A DNA stretch of 64,000 nucleotides from assembly GCA_029204225.1 (NCBI GenBank), contig MU832264.1, forward strand, positions 16,352 to 80,351. Direction: 5' to 3'. Shown piece by piece: positions 36,058-49,023 of the stretch. Both the position numbers and the translations under genes were made by a program. The number at the start of each line of letters is the position of its first letter. Within the stretch, counting starts at the first letter, position 1. Source of the stretch: Diphasiastrum complanatum (Eukaryota > Streptophyta > Lycopodiopsida > Lycopodiales > Lycopodiaceae). The notes beneath the pieces were generated by a model. It searched no databases, was not told the DNA's origin, and saw only the letters and a program-made list of their open reading frames with translations.

Positions 36058-38946
36058 CTCCTCCTTAAAATTTATGTTCCTATCAACATAGATTTCGAAT
36101 TTAGGCCAAGGTTAGACCTCATCTTCATAAAGACATTCTTGAGTAGAGGCTTGGTGAGAAGATCTGCAACACAATCTGAAGATGAAACATGCTCCAATGA
36201 GATCTCTCTTCCAATGACTTTTTCTCTTACAAAATGATGAGCCACTTCAGTATGCTTGCTCCTTGCATGAAAGACTGGATTATTTGCAAGAGCCTGAGCA
36301 GAAATGTTATCATTCTTGATAATTGGTAAATCTTCATCTGCATAACACTTAAGCTCCAAAAGTAGCCTTTTGATCCATAAAACTTCCTTTGTTGTGGTTG
36401 TAAGAGATTTGTATTCAGCTTCACAAGATGATAAGGAAATAGTTGCTTGTCTCGTTGACAACCAAGAAACCAAATTTCCTCCAAGAAATATAGTGTAAGA
36501 ACTTGTGGATTTCCTATCCAACCTGTCTCCTACAAAATCTGAATCTGAAAAAGCAATCAAAGTCAGATCTTCTCCTTCATAGTATAGTCCATAATCCAAG
36601 GTAGAAGATATATACCTCAAGACTCTTTTAGCCAACTTCCAGTGATATAACTTTGGATTTTGCATGTATTGACTTAGCTTATGAACACAAAAGCTTAGAT
36701 CAGGCCTAGTCACTGTTAACTAAATAAGTGAGCCAATAAGACTCCTATAAAGAGTGATGTCCTCAAAGGATTTCTCATCATCTTTAATAGGAACTTTTAC
36801 AGTGTGCTCCATAGGTGTATCTATGCCTTTACAGTTCTCCATATGAAATTTTCTGAGCATGGAAAGTGCATATCTACTTTGGCTTATGAATGCATGACCT
36901 TTCCAAAAATCTATTTCAAGGCCTAGAATATAGTGAAGAACTCCTAAGTCCTGCATTTTAAACTCAGTGCCAAGTGCATGCTTAGTTTCTTCAACCAACT
37001 TCTCACTGTTTCCCAAAGAATGATATCATCTACATAGATGAGAAGAATAATTACAAAGTTATCTACAAACTTATAATACAGAGAAGGGTCATATTCACTT
37101 AGACAAAATCCGAGTGATATGAGATAAGAATTGAGCCTTGCATGTGTGATAGCTTGAATCTGCTCCTCCTCAAGCCTCGGCCTCACCTCTTCTTGAACAA
37201 CATCAAGGTTGATGATTGATCTTGCATGAGTCTCTTTGATCTGAACATCATCCAAGTTAAATTTCTGATCTTCATGGAAGACCACATCTCTACTAACAAC
37301 ATTTTTGTCAGTAGAGGGCAAATAAATCTTGTATTCTTTTTTAGTAGATGCATAACCTACAAAAATTTCTTTTACTGCACTAGCATCTTTAACCTTCTTC
37401 CTAGTTTCTAGAGGTACATGCACAAAGCATACACAACCAAAAATCCTAAGATGATCTACCTTAGGCTTTTTCTTATACAACATCTCAAATGGTGTCTTTC
37501 CTACATTGCAAGATTTGGAAGCCTATTACAAAGATAGTTTGCACATGCAACTACCTCTCCCCAAAATTCTTTAGGCAGAGAAGCTTCCAACCTAATGGAT
37601 TTTGCACATTCACACAAAGTTCTATTTTTTCTCTCAGCAACTCCATTTTGTTGAGGAGTATATGAACAAGAAAACTCTCTTTGAATACCCTATCTCTCAC
37701 AAAAGACTTTAAACTTATTGGAAGTGTATTCCCCTCCACTATCACTTCTTAAAGCTTTTATCTTGAAAGGAATTTGCTTCTCTACATAAGCTTTAAAAGT
37801 AAGAAAAACATCATAAACCATGGCTTTTGAAGACAACATATAGATCCAAGAATGTCTTGTATAATCATCTACAAAAGAGACAAAGCAGTTGGCTCCTCCT
37901 TTGCTCTTAGTTGATGAGAAATGAACATTCTGAGTGTACAAGTTCAAATGGTTGCTTTGTCTTGATACTTGATCTAGGAAAAGGCCTTCTGTGTGACTTT
38001 GCCTGCACACAAGCTTCACAAGGTAGAAGCTCCTTTCACAGTGTCTTTGGTATACCAACAGCTTTTCCTTCTTTGACCATAGATTGCATGGCTTTGAAAT
38101 TGGAATGACCCAATCTCTTATGCCACATATCCTCCTATAGAACCTTGGTCTCATAAGCAATATCTGAAATGTTAGCAGTCTCCCTAGAATCTAGTTTGTA
38201 CAACTTACCAATTCTAGATCCTCTAGCAATAACTTCATTTTCTCTTGAGATTATACACTTGTCAACTTGAAACTTGACATCCAATCCACTATCAAATAAC
38301 TGTCCTACACTAATGAGATTCTTAGTCAATTTAGGTACATACAGTAAATCATGTAAGCAAAAAGATTTTGATGATGATGCATGTAATGGAATGCTATCTA
38401 TTCCTTCAATCCTACACTCTACATCATTAGCAGTATAGATTGACCTTTTTGCACCTAGATATGGCATGAGATTAGTGAAAGAGTTCCTAGAACTAGACAT
38501 GTGGGAACTAGCCACACTATCTATCCACCAGACTTTTTCATTCTTAAAAGGAAAAGATGAAAAAGTAGACATCATTAATGAATCCTCTCTTTCACTCTCT
38601 ACACCCTCACACTCATCCTCATTAGTAAGGTTAGCTTGCTTAGATTGGTTATTCTTCTTGAAACAGTTTGATGCATAATGTGCTTTCTTTTCACAAAAAA
38701 AACACTTGATCTTTGATAGCTTCTTCTTGCCACTGGATGTTGCACTTTGTGAGGACTGATCCTCACCACCTTCTTTGGCTTTGTCCTTCTTGAAGTGTTG
38801 TTGTCCTTTGCCCTTGCCTCTTGACTTGTCTCTGATGAAGAGTGCTTTGTCATCTCCACCATCTTTCAATGAAAGTCTGTTGATCCTCAGCATCTTGTTC
38901 TCTTTCCTGCTTTCTTTAGCAAAGCGAACACCTTGTAGTGTCTCTA
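36058..38946 (-). pseudogene. Copia-3 gag C-terminus and pol, internally deleted
   Basis: Read from 38946 down. The gag C-terminus has a CCHC knuckle C-F-F-C-E-K-K-A-H-Y-A-S-N-C. The protease site reads D-S-V-A-S-S-H (the glycine is replaced by valine). The pre-integrase region L-L-Y-V-P-K-L-T-K-N-L follows, then the integrase core F-V-D-D-Y-T-R-H, S-D-S-G-G-E-Y, and L-R-I-F-G-C-V-C-F. Then E-E-E-Q-I-Q-A-I-T joins directly to A-R-L-N-S-Y-L-I-S-L-G-F, deleting the N-terminal half of RT. Y-V-D-D is retained (about 37020-37031). RNase H (F-S-D-S-D-F, R-K-S-T-S, L-S-S-C-E-A-E-Y, L-L-T-K-P-L) runs to 36072. Frameshifts lie near 37,500-37,690 and 36,720-37,010. Confidence 0.9.
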
Positions 38947-39583
38947 TGCTTGAAAAATCTAAGGCAAGAGCACAATGACATACATCTGATAAAAAAATCT
39001 AACTCTTCACTATGAGAAATGAATGTCAGAAATAATTCTAAGTGTCCAGTATGGGAAAAAGAGGCTGCTCTCGGGTAGAGAGAGAAAATCATACATAGAA
39101 AACTCGGTAGAGAGAGAATGAGTCCAAAACACCAAAATATCAATATTCACAATATGGCAAAACATGCCCAGCTTTTCCTACATGAGAGAGACTCGAAGTC
39201 CTACAGTGGAGTTGCATGGAAAGTCCACTTAACTGAACTAATTCATCTACCAGAGATCCACATGTGTAACTGCATGCATGTATGGTGCATGTACTGCATG
39301 TCAACTCATAAAATTGCCTAGACATGTGTAGATCACAGAAACTATTTTGCATGTTGCATGCACTGATTGCATGTGGCTTGCATGCATATAGTAAGACTTT
39401 CCATGCTATCAAAACATCTGCATGTCATCATAATTGAACCTATCTAACTCAAATCTGAGCTACACTAGAAGGATATGTGCTCAATTCACACTCCTTATAT
39501 GTACAACATAAAATCTAGTGGAAATTATCATGGACATGACCCCAAACTCGAGATAGGAAGATAATATTTTAATAATCTTCACA
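38947..39583 (-). mobile_element. Second Copia-3 LTR, joined directly to gag
   Basis: Near-identical partner of 35420-36057, in the expected 5' position. Its inner edge (38947) abuts mid-gag coding sequence; no primer-binding site or gag N-terminus lies between. The five bases outside each LTR (CAGTA at 35415-35419, TCACT at 39584-39588) do not match, so no target-site duplication survives. Confidence 0.85.
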
Positions 39584-39659
39584 TCACTATCATAAGCCAA
39601 AGCTGGAAGCATTTTATTGCAAGCCAAGGTGTTAACTTTCTTTAGATGTTGATAATATC

Positions 39660-41460
39660 AGGTGTAATGCTTTTTATTCGAATTCAATCATAGGTTGTGT
39701 GCCAAAACTAACAAAGAATATCATTAGTGTACTTTTGACAATGGTCTTGATGTCAAGTTTGATATTGACACATGTATAATCAAGAGTGAGGACGAGGTGA
39801 TAGCTAGAGGATCTAGATTTGGTAGATTATACAAACTAGATTCTAGTGAGAGTGCTAACATTTGTGATATTGCTTAAAAGACCATGATCTCTTAAGGAGA
39901 TTGTGGCATAAGAGATTGGGTCATCCCAATTCCAAAGACTATATCAAAGGAGCTTCTACCTTGTGCAGCTTGTGCTATTTCCAAATCTCATAAGAGGGCT
40001 TTCCAAGATCCAACATCAAGTCTCAACTTTCTAACCTCTTAGAATAGAGGCATCTCTTCCAAAAGATTTTTGGGGAGAAGCAATTTCTTGTGCAAATTAT
40101 CTTTGTAATAGACTTCCAAATCTTTCTCTAGGAGCGAAAACACCATACGAGATGTTTTATAAGGAAAAGCCTAAGGTAGATCACCTTAGGATCTTTGGTT
40201 GTGTGTGCTTTGTTCATGTACCTTTAAAAACTAGGAAGAAAGATGATCCTAATTCTATCAAAGTTGGTTGGATATTCATCAACAAAGGAAGAATATAAAG
40301 TTTTCATTCCCTCTACTAACAAGATTGCTATAAGTAGAGATGTGATCTTCCATGAAGATCAAAAGCTCAACTTGGATGGGGCCGAGTTCAAGCCAACTTA
40401 TGGAGGAACTTCTATTCTCAATATTGATGCCAATCAAGATGCGGAGGAATCGAGGCTTGAGGAGGAGCATCTTCAAGCAATTACACCAAGAAGATCTATG
40501 AGAGAGAGATCCAAACCAAGGAGGCTCACATATATGGAGAAAGACAAAAAAACAAGTGGAGGATGGCACCTCTTATCATGCATTTTTCATCTCTCATGAT
40601 GAGCCAAGTGATGTCCAAGATGCACTCCAATCAAAGGAGTGGTATGAAGCCATGTCAAAGGAGTATGAAGCCTTGATTTCCAACAATACTTGGGAGCTCG
40701 TGGATCCACCCACCAACAAGCATGTTATTGGATGCAAATTGGTGTTTAGAGTGAAGTACACCAATAATGGATCTATCAATAAGTTCAAAGCAAGACTATG
40801 TGCCATAGGATATGCTCAAATCCATGGTCTTGATTATGAGGACACCTTTGCACCCATGTCCAAGATGGTCACTATAAGGATTATCATTTCTATTGCATGC
40901 TATTTGTTCCAACTTGATGTCTCTAATGCCTTCCTCAATGGCTACCTTGAGGAAGAAATCTACATGGAGCAACCCAAGGGCTTTATCAAAGATGGTGATG
41001 AATCCAAAGTGTGTCTCTTATTCAAAAGCCTTTATGGGCTCAAGCAAGCCCCAAGGTCTTGGTATGCAAGGCTCAATTCATATCTTATCTCACTTGGATT
41101 CAAATCTAAGTGCTTATGATCCATCCTTGTATATAAAGTTTGTAAATAGAAATCTTGTTATTCTCATCGTGTGTGGAAATTGCATGAAACTTGTATGTAG
41201 ATGATATCATCTTGTGTGGAAATTGCATGAAACTTTTTGATGAGACAAAAAGTGCATTAGGTAGTGAATTCAAAATGCAAGATCTAGGTGAGCTTCACTA
41301 CATCTTAGGCCTAGAAGTAGATCTTTATCAAGATCATGCATTTATTAGTCAATCTAGATATGCTCTCTCTATGCTTAAGAAATTTCATATGGAAAATTGT
41401 AAGAGCATTGATGCTCCCATGGAGCATGTTGTAAAAGATCCTAACAAATGGGATTCAAGA
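39660..41460 (+). pseudogene. Copia-4 pol (Copia-3 family), integrase core deleted
   Basis: Same family as Copia-3 but opposite strand. It starts in the pre-integrase region (V-I-A-R-G-S-R-F-G-R-L-Y-K-L-D). It jumps to W-G-E-A-type sequence and L-R-I-F-G-C-V-C-F-V-H-V-P (40190-40230), losing the D,D35E core. It then has the R-R-S-M-R-E-R hinge, RT with E-A-M-S-K-E-Y-E-A-L, D-T-F-A-P-M-S-K-M, L-D-V-S-N-A-F-L-N-G and Y-G-L-K-Q-A-P-R-S-W-Y, and Y-V-D-D-I-I (41194-41211). A small duplicated segment (GTGTGGAAATTGCATGAAACTT twice, 41169 and 41214) lies at the catalytic motif. Family identity stops at P-N, about 41450. Confidence 0.88.
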
Positions 41461-43300
41461 TCCTTCCCAGTGATAGAGGGAGCAGAAGATGAACACAAAA
41501 ACAAAGATTTTCGAGTCGCTTTCCATTCGAGTGAGGAATCAAAAGACGAGAGATTTGAGAGGCAGCCTATTGCTATAGTTCTTGTAAACCAAGATGGTTC
41601 CGGACCTAGCACAGCAAACAAAGGCAAAGGCATTGCTGTCCCAGGAGGATCTCCTAGAAGGTCAACAAGACCACGAAGAGCGCCATCAAGATACGTGCCA
41701 AGCAAGCTCTGCTTCTACATTAGAAGAGTTTTGTGGATTAAGTGGCAAACCATAGACTTTTGAGGAGGCGATTGAATGTCCAGAGAAGGACAAATGGATC
41801 CAATCCATGAACGAAGAGATGGAATCCATGAGGAAGAACCAAGTATGAACATTGCAGCCATTACCACAGAAGCGCAAGACTGTCGAATGCAAATGGGTTT
41901 TCAAGCTCAAGTATGGACCGGATGGGAATGTCTCAAAATACAAGGCAAGACTGGTAGCGAAGGGATTTTCTCAGAGATATAGTATTGACTACTCTGAAAC
42001 CTTCTCTCTTGTCATCAAACATTTGTCCCTATGTCTGTTATTTGCATATGCAGCTGCTTATGACCTCGGGATCCACATCGTGGATGAGAAGAAACCTTCT
42101 TGCATGGTGAGTTAGACAAGGAAGTCTACATGGATCAACCCCCTTCCTGATTATGCATGCAGAATGCATAGAAATATCTATGGTCTGAAACAGTCAGCTC
42201 GACAATGGTACAAAAAGAAGGATCAAGCCCTGAAATCATTAGGATTCAAGCCACTGATGGCTGATTCCAACGTGTATGTGAGAGTTACAGACGGGCAGAT
42301 CATCATTGTGGCTGTATATGTGGATGACACTCTGATATTTTGCAAGAGTGAAAAGTTGATTGCTGAAGTGAAGGAAGACATCTCGAAACATTTTGAGATT
42401 GTGGATCTGGGAGAAGCCAGGTGTTACCTTGGCTTGCAAATTGAAAAAGACTATGAGGGAGGTAAGCTATACATTCACCAGTCCAGATACACCTAGAAAA
42501 TCCTAGAGGATTTTGGGATGCTGAATTGCAAAGGAGAAAATACTCCAATGCTCGCAGGAACAATGCTGACAAATGACGATTGTCTGAGGACTGAAGAAGA
42601 GAGAGAACAAATGCAGCTCACACCTTACATGAAGCTGATAGGTTCACTGATGTACCTTGCAGACAACACACGTCCTGACATTGCTTATGCAGTGTTCAGG
42701 ATGAGCCAATTCTGCACGAATCCAAGCTTGACACATTGGAAGATTACAAAACAGATCTTGCAATATTTTCAATTAATGAGAGATTATGGCTTGTGTTATT
42801 GTCGTGATGTAGGTTTCAAGATGCTTTCCTACAGTGATGCTAGCTGGGCATCCCTCAAGGATGATTGTAAAAGCGTCTCAGGAGAATGCACCATCACGTT
42901 AGGAGCTACAGTTCTCTGGGTCAGCAAGAAGCAGACCATTGTGGCTCAGTCATCCTGCGAAGCAGAGTATGTTGCATCAGCAAAGATGGCCAACGAGATA
43001 ATTTGACTCAAACAGTTCCTGGACGAATTGGGCGAAACAAGAAACGAGCCTCTGGTCTTGCAGATGGACAACACCTCTACAATACACCTGACAAAAGATC
43101 TCGTGTTCCATTCCAGAACAAAGCACATTGCGATCAAGTACCACTTGATCAGGGATCTAATTGAAAAGAAGATGTTGTAGACCACCTTCATCCAAATGAA
43201 GGACATGGTTGCTGATATCTTCACCAAAGCCCTGGAAAAAGGACTCTTTGAGAGACAGAGGAGCAGTATTGGAATCAGCTACCATGCTTTGAGAGGGAGC
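41461..43300 (+). pseudogene. Copia-5-family pol 3' half: hinge, RT, RNase H
   Basis: The first 120 bp (E-G-A-E-D-E-H ... V-L-V-N-Q-D) matches the hinge of Copia-5 at 55906-56026, not Copia-4. It continues with R-R-S-T-R-P-R-R-A-P-S, RT (K-Y-K-A-R-L-V-A-K-G-F-S-Q, Y-G-L-K-Q-S-A-R-Q-W-Y, Y-V-D-D at about 42316-42327), I-G-S-L-M-Y-L-A-D-N-T-R-P-D and RNase H (Y-S-D-A-S-W-A, S-S-C-E-A-E-Y, A-D-I-F-T-K-A-L). Several frameshifts (about 41,760, 42,100) and stops (TAG at 42493-42495; TGA at 43003-43005) kill it. The polypurine-like GAGAGGGAG precedes the LTR. Confidence 0.88.
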
Positions 43301-44155
43301 TTAAGAAACAAAACGTTTCTATTATCAAAGCTTTGCTAGCTTTCAGCCCTCTGTCTGACGAAAATGTTCGCGAACGTGAAAGTCAAGAGACATGAAGCAG
43401 AAATGCTCGCAAACACCCTGACGAAAAGACACGAATGAGAAAAATTCGCGAAAGAGAAACTCTTTTCTACCCTCACGCTCCAAAAAGAACCAGCAAGATC
43501 ATGCAAGTATCCAGAAGTACAGATATATGATCTGATAGCATGACGTCATCAGATACACTCTAGGTCATGGCTAATCTGCCACTCTTGTAATTCATGATTA
43601 GTTGTAGATGTTTATTCACTCTAATCTAGGAGTTACACGATGCGACTATATACTTTTGGGATGATAATTGACAAACAGATGAAGTAGTCTGATGCTAGTA
43701 AGCAAGAAGACGAAAATACAGAAAACGAGTCCACCTGCGTGCGAGACAATTCTGCATAGGATCTGTAGATCCACAAGTCCACTAGTAAGCGAGACATTAC
43801 TCATGGGAGAACTGTATTTCCACGCCAATGCACTGTGTGGATTTGCATGCAGTGCTTGAAGAATCAATAGATGATTTTGTAGTCGTTGCACACATATCAC
43901 TCTTATCATGTCTGATCTTGAATGCAGATTAGTCTGCTGTTATTCGTGTGTGTGATTCACTTTTTTATTTAATTCCACACCTTGGTTTGATCTTGTTGAA
44001 TGCTACATTAATATGTTAACATAGTACAACAGTGTATGTCTGTATTCTGGAGGACTGTGGGAATGATGCAGTTGGCAGTGACCAGCAATCATATTTGAAA
44101 TCCATCTGAATTGTTTCCTTTCGCGATTCTTTCACATCAGTGACTTTGTTATATT
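43301..44155 (+). mobile_element. 3' LTR, Copia-5 family
   Basis: Matches 52428-53419: AAGAAAC-AAA-GTTTCTA, CTTTGCTAGCTTTCAGCCCTC, TTCGCGAAC motifs, GTCTGATGCTAGTAAGCAA, GGATTTGCATGCAGTGCTTG, GGAGGACTGTGGGAATGATG. The start reads TT where the relative has TG. The right edge is near 44155. It is diverged from the 52428 copy by many substitutions and indels. Confidence 0.75.
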
Positions 44156-47100
44156 TTGAGCATTTTGGCCCATGAGTTGTTGAAGAGCCTACATAAATTA
44201 TCTTGTTTTAGGAGAATCGTTGATTCTTTCTTTGTACTTTGCATGTTTTTTGGAATTTCCTCCATGTTTTTGTATGAAATCTTCAACAAATATTTTTTTC
44301 TCACTGAAATTGCTCAGTGGATTCATTATTGCATTCTTTGCTTCGATGCTATTTATTTCTTTTTATGTACTTTCTCAAGTAATAAATGATGTTGTTGTTT
44401 GATAGTTATGAGTCTTGATGGACTTGCTTAAATTTGTTAACAATCAACATTTGTGGCAAGTAGGAAAATTGATTTAGAGAGTGTAGATTTTGTTTCATTA
44501 TTTCTGTCTAGTTGTATCGCTTTCATTTTTTGTTGTTTGACGAGATACGGGGTTCTATGATTGTTCTTGGTTCTTTCAAAGGATATATGTCGACTTTGTT
44601 GTCAGTGTTTGTTTGTATAATAATGATTTTCATTGTCCCAATTGGATTGATGCATGTCACAATTTCTCGAATTGTTGTTGTTAATCAGTGCCACAGTGAT
44701 ATACTACTAACTTATAATTCATGCATTTGCAAAACCATAACAAACAAAAGCCGTCACATTGTAGTGGCGATTGATTGTCGTTGTTGGTAATAAGTTTTAT
44801 GTATGTTTCGAATGATGTAATTTGCTCATATTGGATTTTAAAAATTGGATCATTTTTGTAGTGTTTTTTCCAAATCGTAGCGTCACAATCATTCTCTCTT
44901 AAACTTAGCAAAAAGCATTGCACAACGAATGTTGTTCGACGGAATATGATGATTCAATAGAAATAAGATGTTGAAAATCCATCATAATCATGTTTTAACA
45001 TTCATAATTTGTATTTACGAAACTCCATATTAATCACAATTATGTTGTAGAGTATTTTAGTATTTAAGAATATTCAAAATCAATATTCACAAATTTATTC
45101 TCGTATCTCATAATATACGTTTCTCAATATTCACAATTTCACATCAATTTTCACGATTTGTATTCACAGTGTTCACGATTAGTATTCATAATATTCACGA
45201 TCACTATTCACAACATTCACGATGAAAATCTCAAAATCTCAGTTTCTCAAAATCCCAGTTTCTCAGATTCTCAGTTTTTCAAAATCCCAGTTTTTCAGAA
45301 TCTCAGTTTCTCATTTTCTCAGAATCTCAGTTTCTGAATATTCGCAATTTCAACGATCACAAACCATCAATAAAGTAATCTTCAGGACGCATCTCTAAAA
45401 ATTCGATCATTTCTTCATCCAATATGGAAGACATTGTCTATATGTCCTACAAAACAAAACACAATCACGAAATTATAATTTGATAGAGATCAGTTCTTAT
45501 TGGTGAAAACTTATTGATGAATTATATTTGTCACAAAAGGTGTAATAAGTACAATTTCATAGCTCAAGTAAACAAGAAAACAAAACCAAACACAATATTT
45601 GAGCTTTGATCATATTTGATACTATTTAAGACAACAACCACATAATTGTTTTAACTTTTACTTTGTTACAAACTCCATTGATCAAACTGAACACGCTGCT
45701 TTTAGAATATAATGCTAGACATGTTTCAACTTAGCACAGACGAGGATTTATGTTCTAAGCTATGAGATGAAAACTTTCATGACCTGCAGTCGAAAGTTTG
45801 AGAATGTGCATTGTGTGCCTACGCTAATTAGTCTGAGAAATAGCTGAATTCATCTCTCCAATGTTTCATTTTCATAAGTTCCACAAAAAAGAGGGCCAAG
45901 TAAATCTTCAAAACACACGAGCAAGTTTTTGCTGCAAAGAATAGCTGTCTAGTTTTCTTTCTCATTCGTCGAATACAGTTTTACATTGTCAGAGTTAATC
46001 ATTAGCGGTTTGAGTGCTCCAACTTTTTTCATTCAAGCACCTAATGTGCTCCGAGTTTCAATCTCTTGATCTTCGTGAGAAACTGTACTGGCATAGGACA
46101 TAAATATTACGAAAAGGTTGTTTGTTATTGTGATTCAACCAATTTAACCTATATTACATAATCTGACCAAGAAACTTTTCATATTGTTGCTCAGTTGCAT
46201 TAAACTAGAAAAAGGTAGCTCATGCTCGAAAAAAAGATATGTCAAGCATGAAATCCGATCAATGCCAACGTCGTTGATTAAAACATAATAGTTGTTGTTA
46301 GTTGTTAGAATAGTTAGAATCCAGCAAGCAAACCTCCTGTATTCGTTTATTAGTTCTAGGTAGCACAAATTATGTCTTCACTTGCAAGTATGATCTGAGC
46401 CTTCCTAATTTCAGTTCAAATTTTAGTATCAGTTATGTGGCTACACATAGTATTTCAGTTATTATCAATTGTGCTCGTGTATTTTAGGTCAGGAATCGAA
46501 CTACATATACATCCAAATATGTGCTTTTCCTATCGTTCGTAATCACATCTGATTCACATCTGATGAAGAGATTTTCATATATTACAATATCTACGTTGTC
46601 AATGTCAAAATAGTCGTTGTCCGTAATAGCCAGATCTTCACAACCATTAATAACAAAACCAGTCATGCAAATTGTGTATCCATCATTGCATAAGCTGATG
46701 AAGGATATAGCTACAGAGATTGTCAAAGAAGTAAGAAATATGTAAAGCGAAGAATATAAGAAGATCGTGGCTGCTTTTATGGAGCTTAACTCTACGCGAG
46801 TCGATGTCACATGATTCTGACTAACCAGTTGAGAGTGACTTAGCATGAGACCTACAGGTTTGATTTACTCCATACAATAAGCTAAAACGACTGTGCATTA
46901 TGCTCATGATGGGTACTGCAAGAAGAATAGAAGCTTCTATTAACAAAGCTATAGGAATCGATGTCAGATGATTCTGACTAACTAGCCCAAGAATAGTCGA
47001 GGATCGAGTTGCGTGCAGCTATCTTGTACAAGAAAGCCACTACAATTCAACAAGTGAAATTTTGTTGCCTAGAAGTAAACCAACAACTAATCTTCATTGC

Positions 47101-47439
47101 ATGCAACAAAAGTTTCTTGTTCAAAGAGAGAGAGAAACGTTTACTTATTATGCTGCATGTGCAATTTGCAAAACATTTTCAAGTATCGTTCAAGTATGAA
47201 TATATTGTCCTCACAATCACGATACAAGGAGCGAGCATCATAAAAAGTGTTCAAAAAAAGTGTTTGCTTACCTGTACCACGAATTGACTAGATCAAAGAT
47301 TTGTCAAAATTCACAGGCTTTATTGTGGCCTGCTTTTCTAGCACTCGGAAACCAACGTGAATCCACCAAATAGACAAAGTGACCTCCTTTCAGTACACGA
47401 ACTCAAGACAATGATGAGAGCTGTTGAATGCAAGAGAAG

Positions 47440-47440
<1 letters not shown>
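44156..47440. other. AT-rich, no recognisable gene
   Basis: Open frames at 44156-44402, 44512-44790 and 46484-46846 have no recognisable domain. A minus-strand mini-frame at 45442-45365 follows a good acceptor-like TTTTGTAG but matches nothing known to me. GTCGATGTCA-ATGATTCTGACTAACTAG recurs at about 46801 and 46960. Confidence 0.45.
45100..45345. repeat. Degenerate short tandem repeats
   Basis: ATTCACGAT-type units (about 45120-45215) are followed by 14-16-bp AAATCTCAGTTTCTC units (45222-45340). The copies are imperfect. Confidence 0.75.
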
Positions 47441-47480
<40 letters not shown>

Positions 47481-47690
47481 TCTAATAAGTATGAGCGACA
47501 CATGTTTTTTGTTTCTTATGCCCTTTTTTTAGCAATGCAAAGTATAATTTGAATTATTAAATAACGAGTCATGCAAAGTATAAATTTAAACCACGAGTCA
47601 TGCAAAATATAAATTTTAAATTACTAAACCACGAGTCATGCAAAGTATAAATTTAAACGACGAGTCATGCAAATTTGAAAATAGTTCAGC
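47441..47690. repeat. AG run and CATGCAAAGTATAAA tandem repeats
   Basis: A short AG run (47443-47477) is followed by four copies of ACGAGTCATGCAAA-TATAAATTTAAA with a 30-46-bp period (about 47530-47680). Confidence 0.8.
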
Positions 47691-48943
47691 ATGATACTTT
47701 AGCCTACAACCAAGATTAAGCACTTCAAACTTTGGGCAACTACCACAAATTTTTCCTGAATGTTGACTTTTTCAAAACTCCATTGACCTACATGAACACA
47801 TAGTATTGCGTTTGCAACAAGGCAATGCCAAAAACTCAAATGAGTCACACAAAGACTTTCAAGCCGCCAAGGTAGATGAGCGCATTCACATCTGTCTACG
47901 TATCTTTGAGGAGTATCTTAAGTGGTCATTTGTAATCATCGCCTGATCTAAAGAGGTTATAGATTGAAGTACCTACATGCAACTGTGCGGTGCCAACAAC
48001 ATCAGGTGCATTCAGAAAATCTTCTGAGTACGTATGTATCCAGTCACCAATCCAGCAACGAGGATTCACGGAGTTTTGTTACAAGATCATGCATGTAGAA
48101 GACGGTGGAAATCCTTACAGAGGTACAATGATCATGTCACGTTGTCTGGTTTTCATTCAAGTTTGAGGCTTCTACTGGTAACAGAAGGAAAGAATTGTTG
48201 TCGCCACTACACGAAAGAGATCGCTAAAGGTCAGTAGGGATCTGAATCGCTATTGGCTATAAGATAGATGCTAGAAAATTGGAAGATTGTTGCAAGGAGC
48301 AATTGTTGGAAGGTAATCGCTGAAGGGCACATCTACAACATCAATCACACAAAAATCAGACATATCCGAAGCAAGTTTTGTTGTCCAAGATTGTAGCTGC
48401 CTGCATGCACACACACACACATAAACTAATAACTTCGCAGAACTAGAAGCTCACATCATCAATATATTCATCACAAAACTGCAGCCTATCACGCCTGCCT
48501 AGCTATAAGCCTCTGATTTGATCTCCGATTAGAGATTTTGAGTCTTTTCATGATTGTCTCGGACATTTTTTAGAGTGGAACGCTTGCCACAATTTTCCAA
48601 AGAATAACTGTAAGGCTTCACTTGTAGTGCATTGCTTTCACATGTGAAGTCTAATTTTTACAGAACAAAGTAATGCATGCAAAATGATGTGGATGCGGAA
48701 TAATACCTACTGTGCTGAGGAATGCCCTAAAGGCTCCTCAAAATGTGGTCACTTGTATTCACGGATGAGTCCTTCATATTCCAACTTGGAGTGCAGCATC
48801 TTTCGCACTCCAGACCTCTGCTCGAACTGATTGTTAACCCCACTTGGCTGCTCAACAAATTGCATTGATCGTTGGTAGTTATGATTGGAGGTCCAGCGAA
48901 ACTCTATTTTCCATTGGTCGTGGATCGCTGGATCGCAAAAATC

Positions 48944-48999
<56 letters not shown>

Positions 49000-49023
49000 A
49001 CGTCTACAATATCTCCACACGAG
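47691..49023. other. No gene; dispersed repeat and CT/CA microsatellite
   Basis: The block TTGACTTTTTCAAAACTCCA ... ACACATAGTATTGC at 47762-47812 recurs at about 49640-49690 (same orientation). A compound (CT)n(CA)n lies at 48946-48998. Open frames here are spurious. Confidence 0.55.

Noticed and set aside
45365-45442. Mini-exon M-S-S-I-L-D-E-E-M-I-E-F-L after an acceptor-like TTTTGTAG
   Set aside because: Too short and without neighbouring exons or a known family; chance is likely.
46484-46846. 120-codon minus-strand frame with a coding-like composition
   Set aside because: No recognisable motif or intron signals; left as unassigned sequence.
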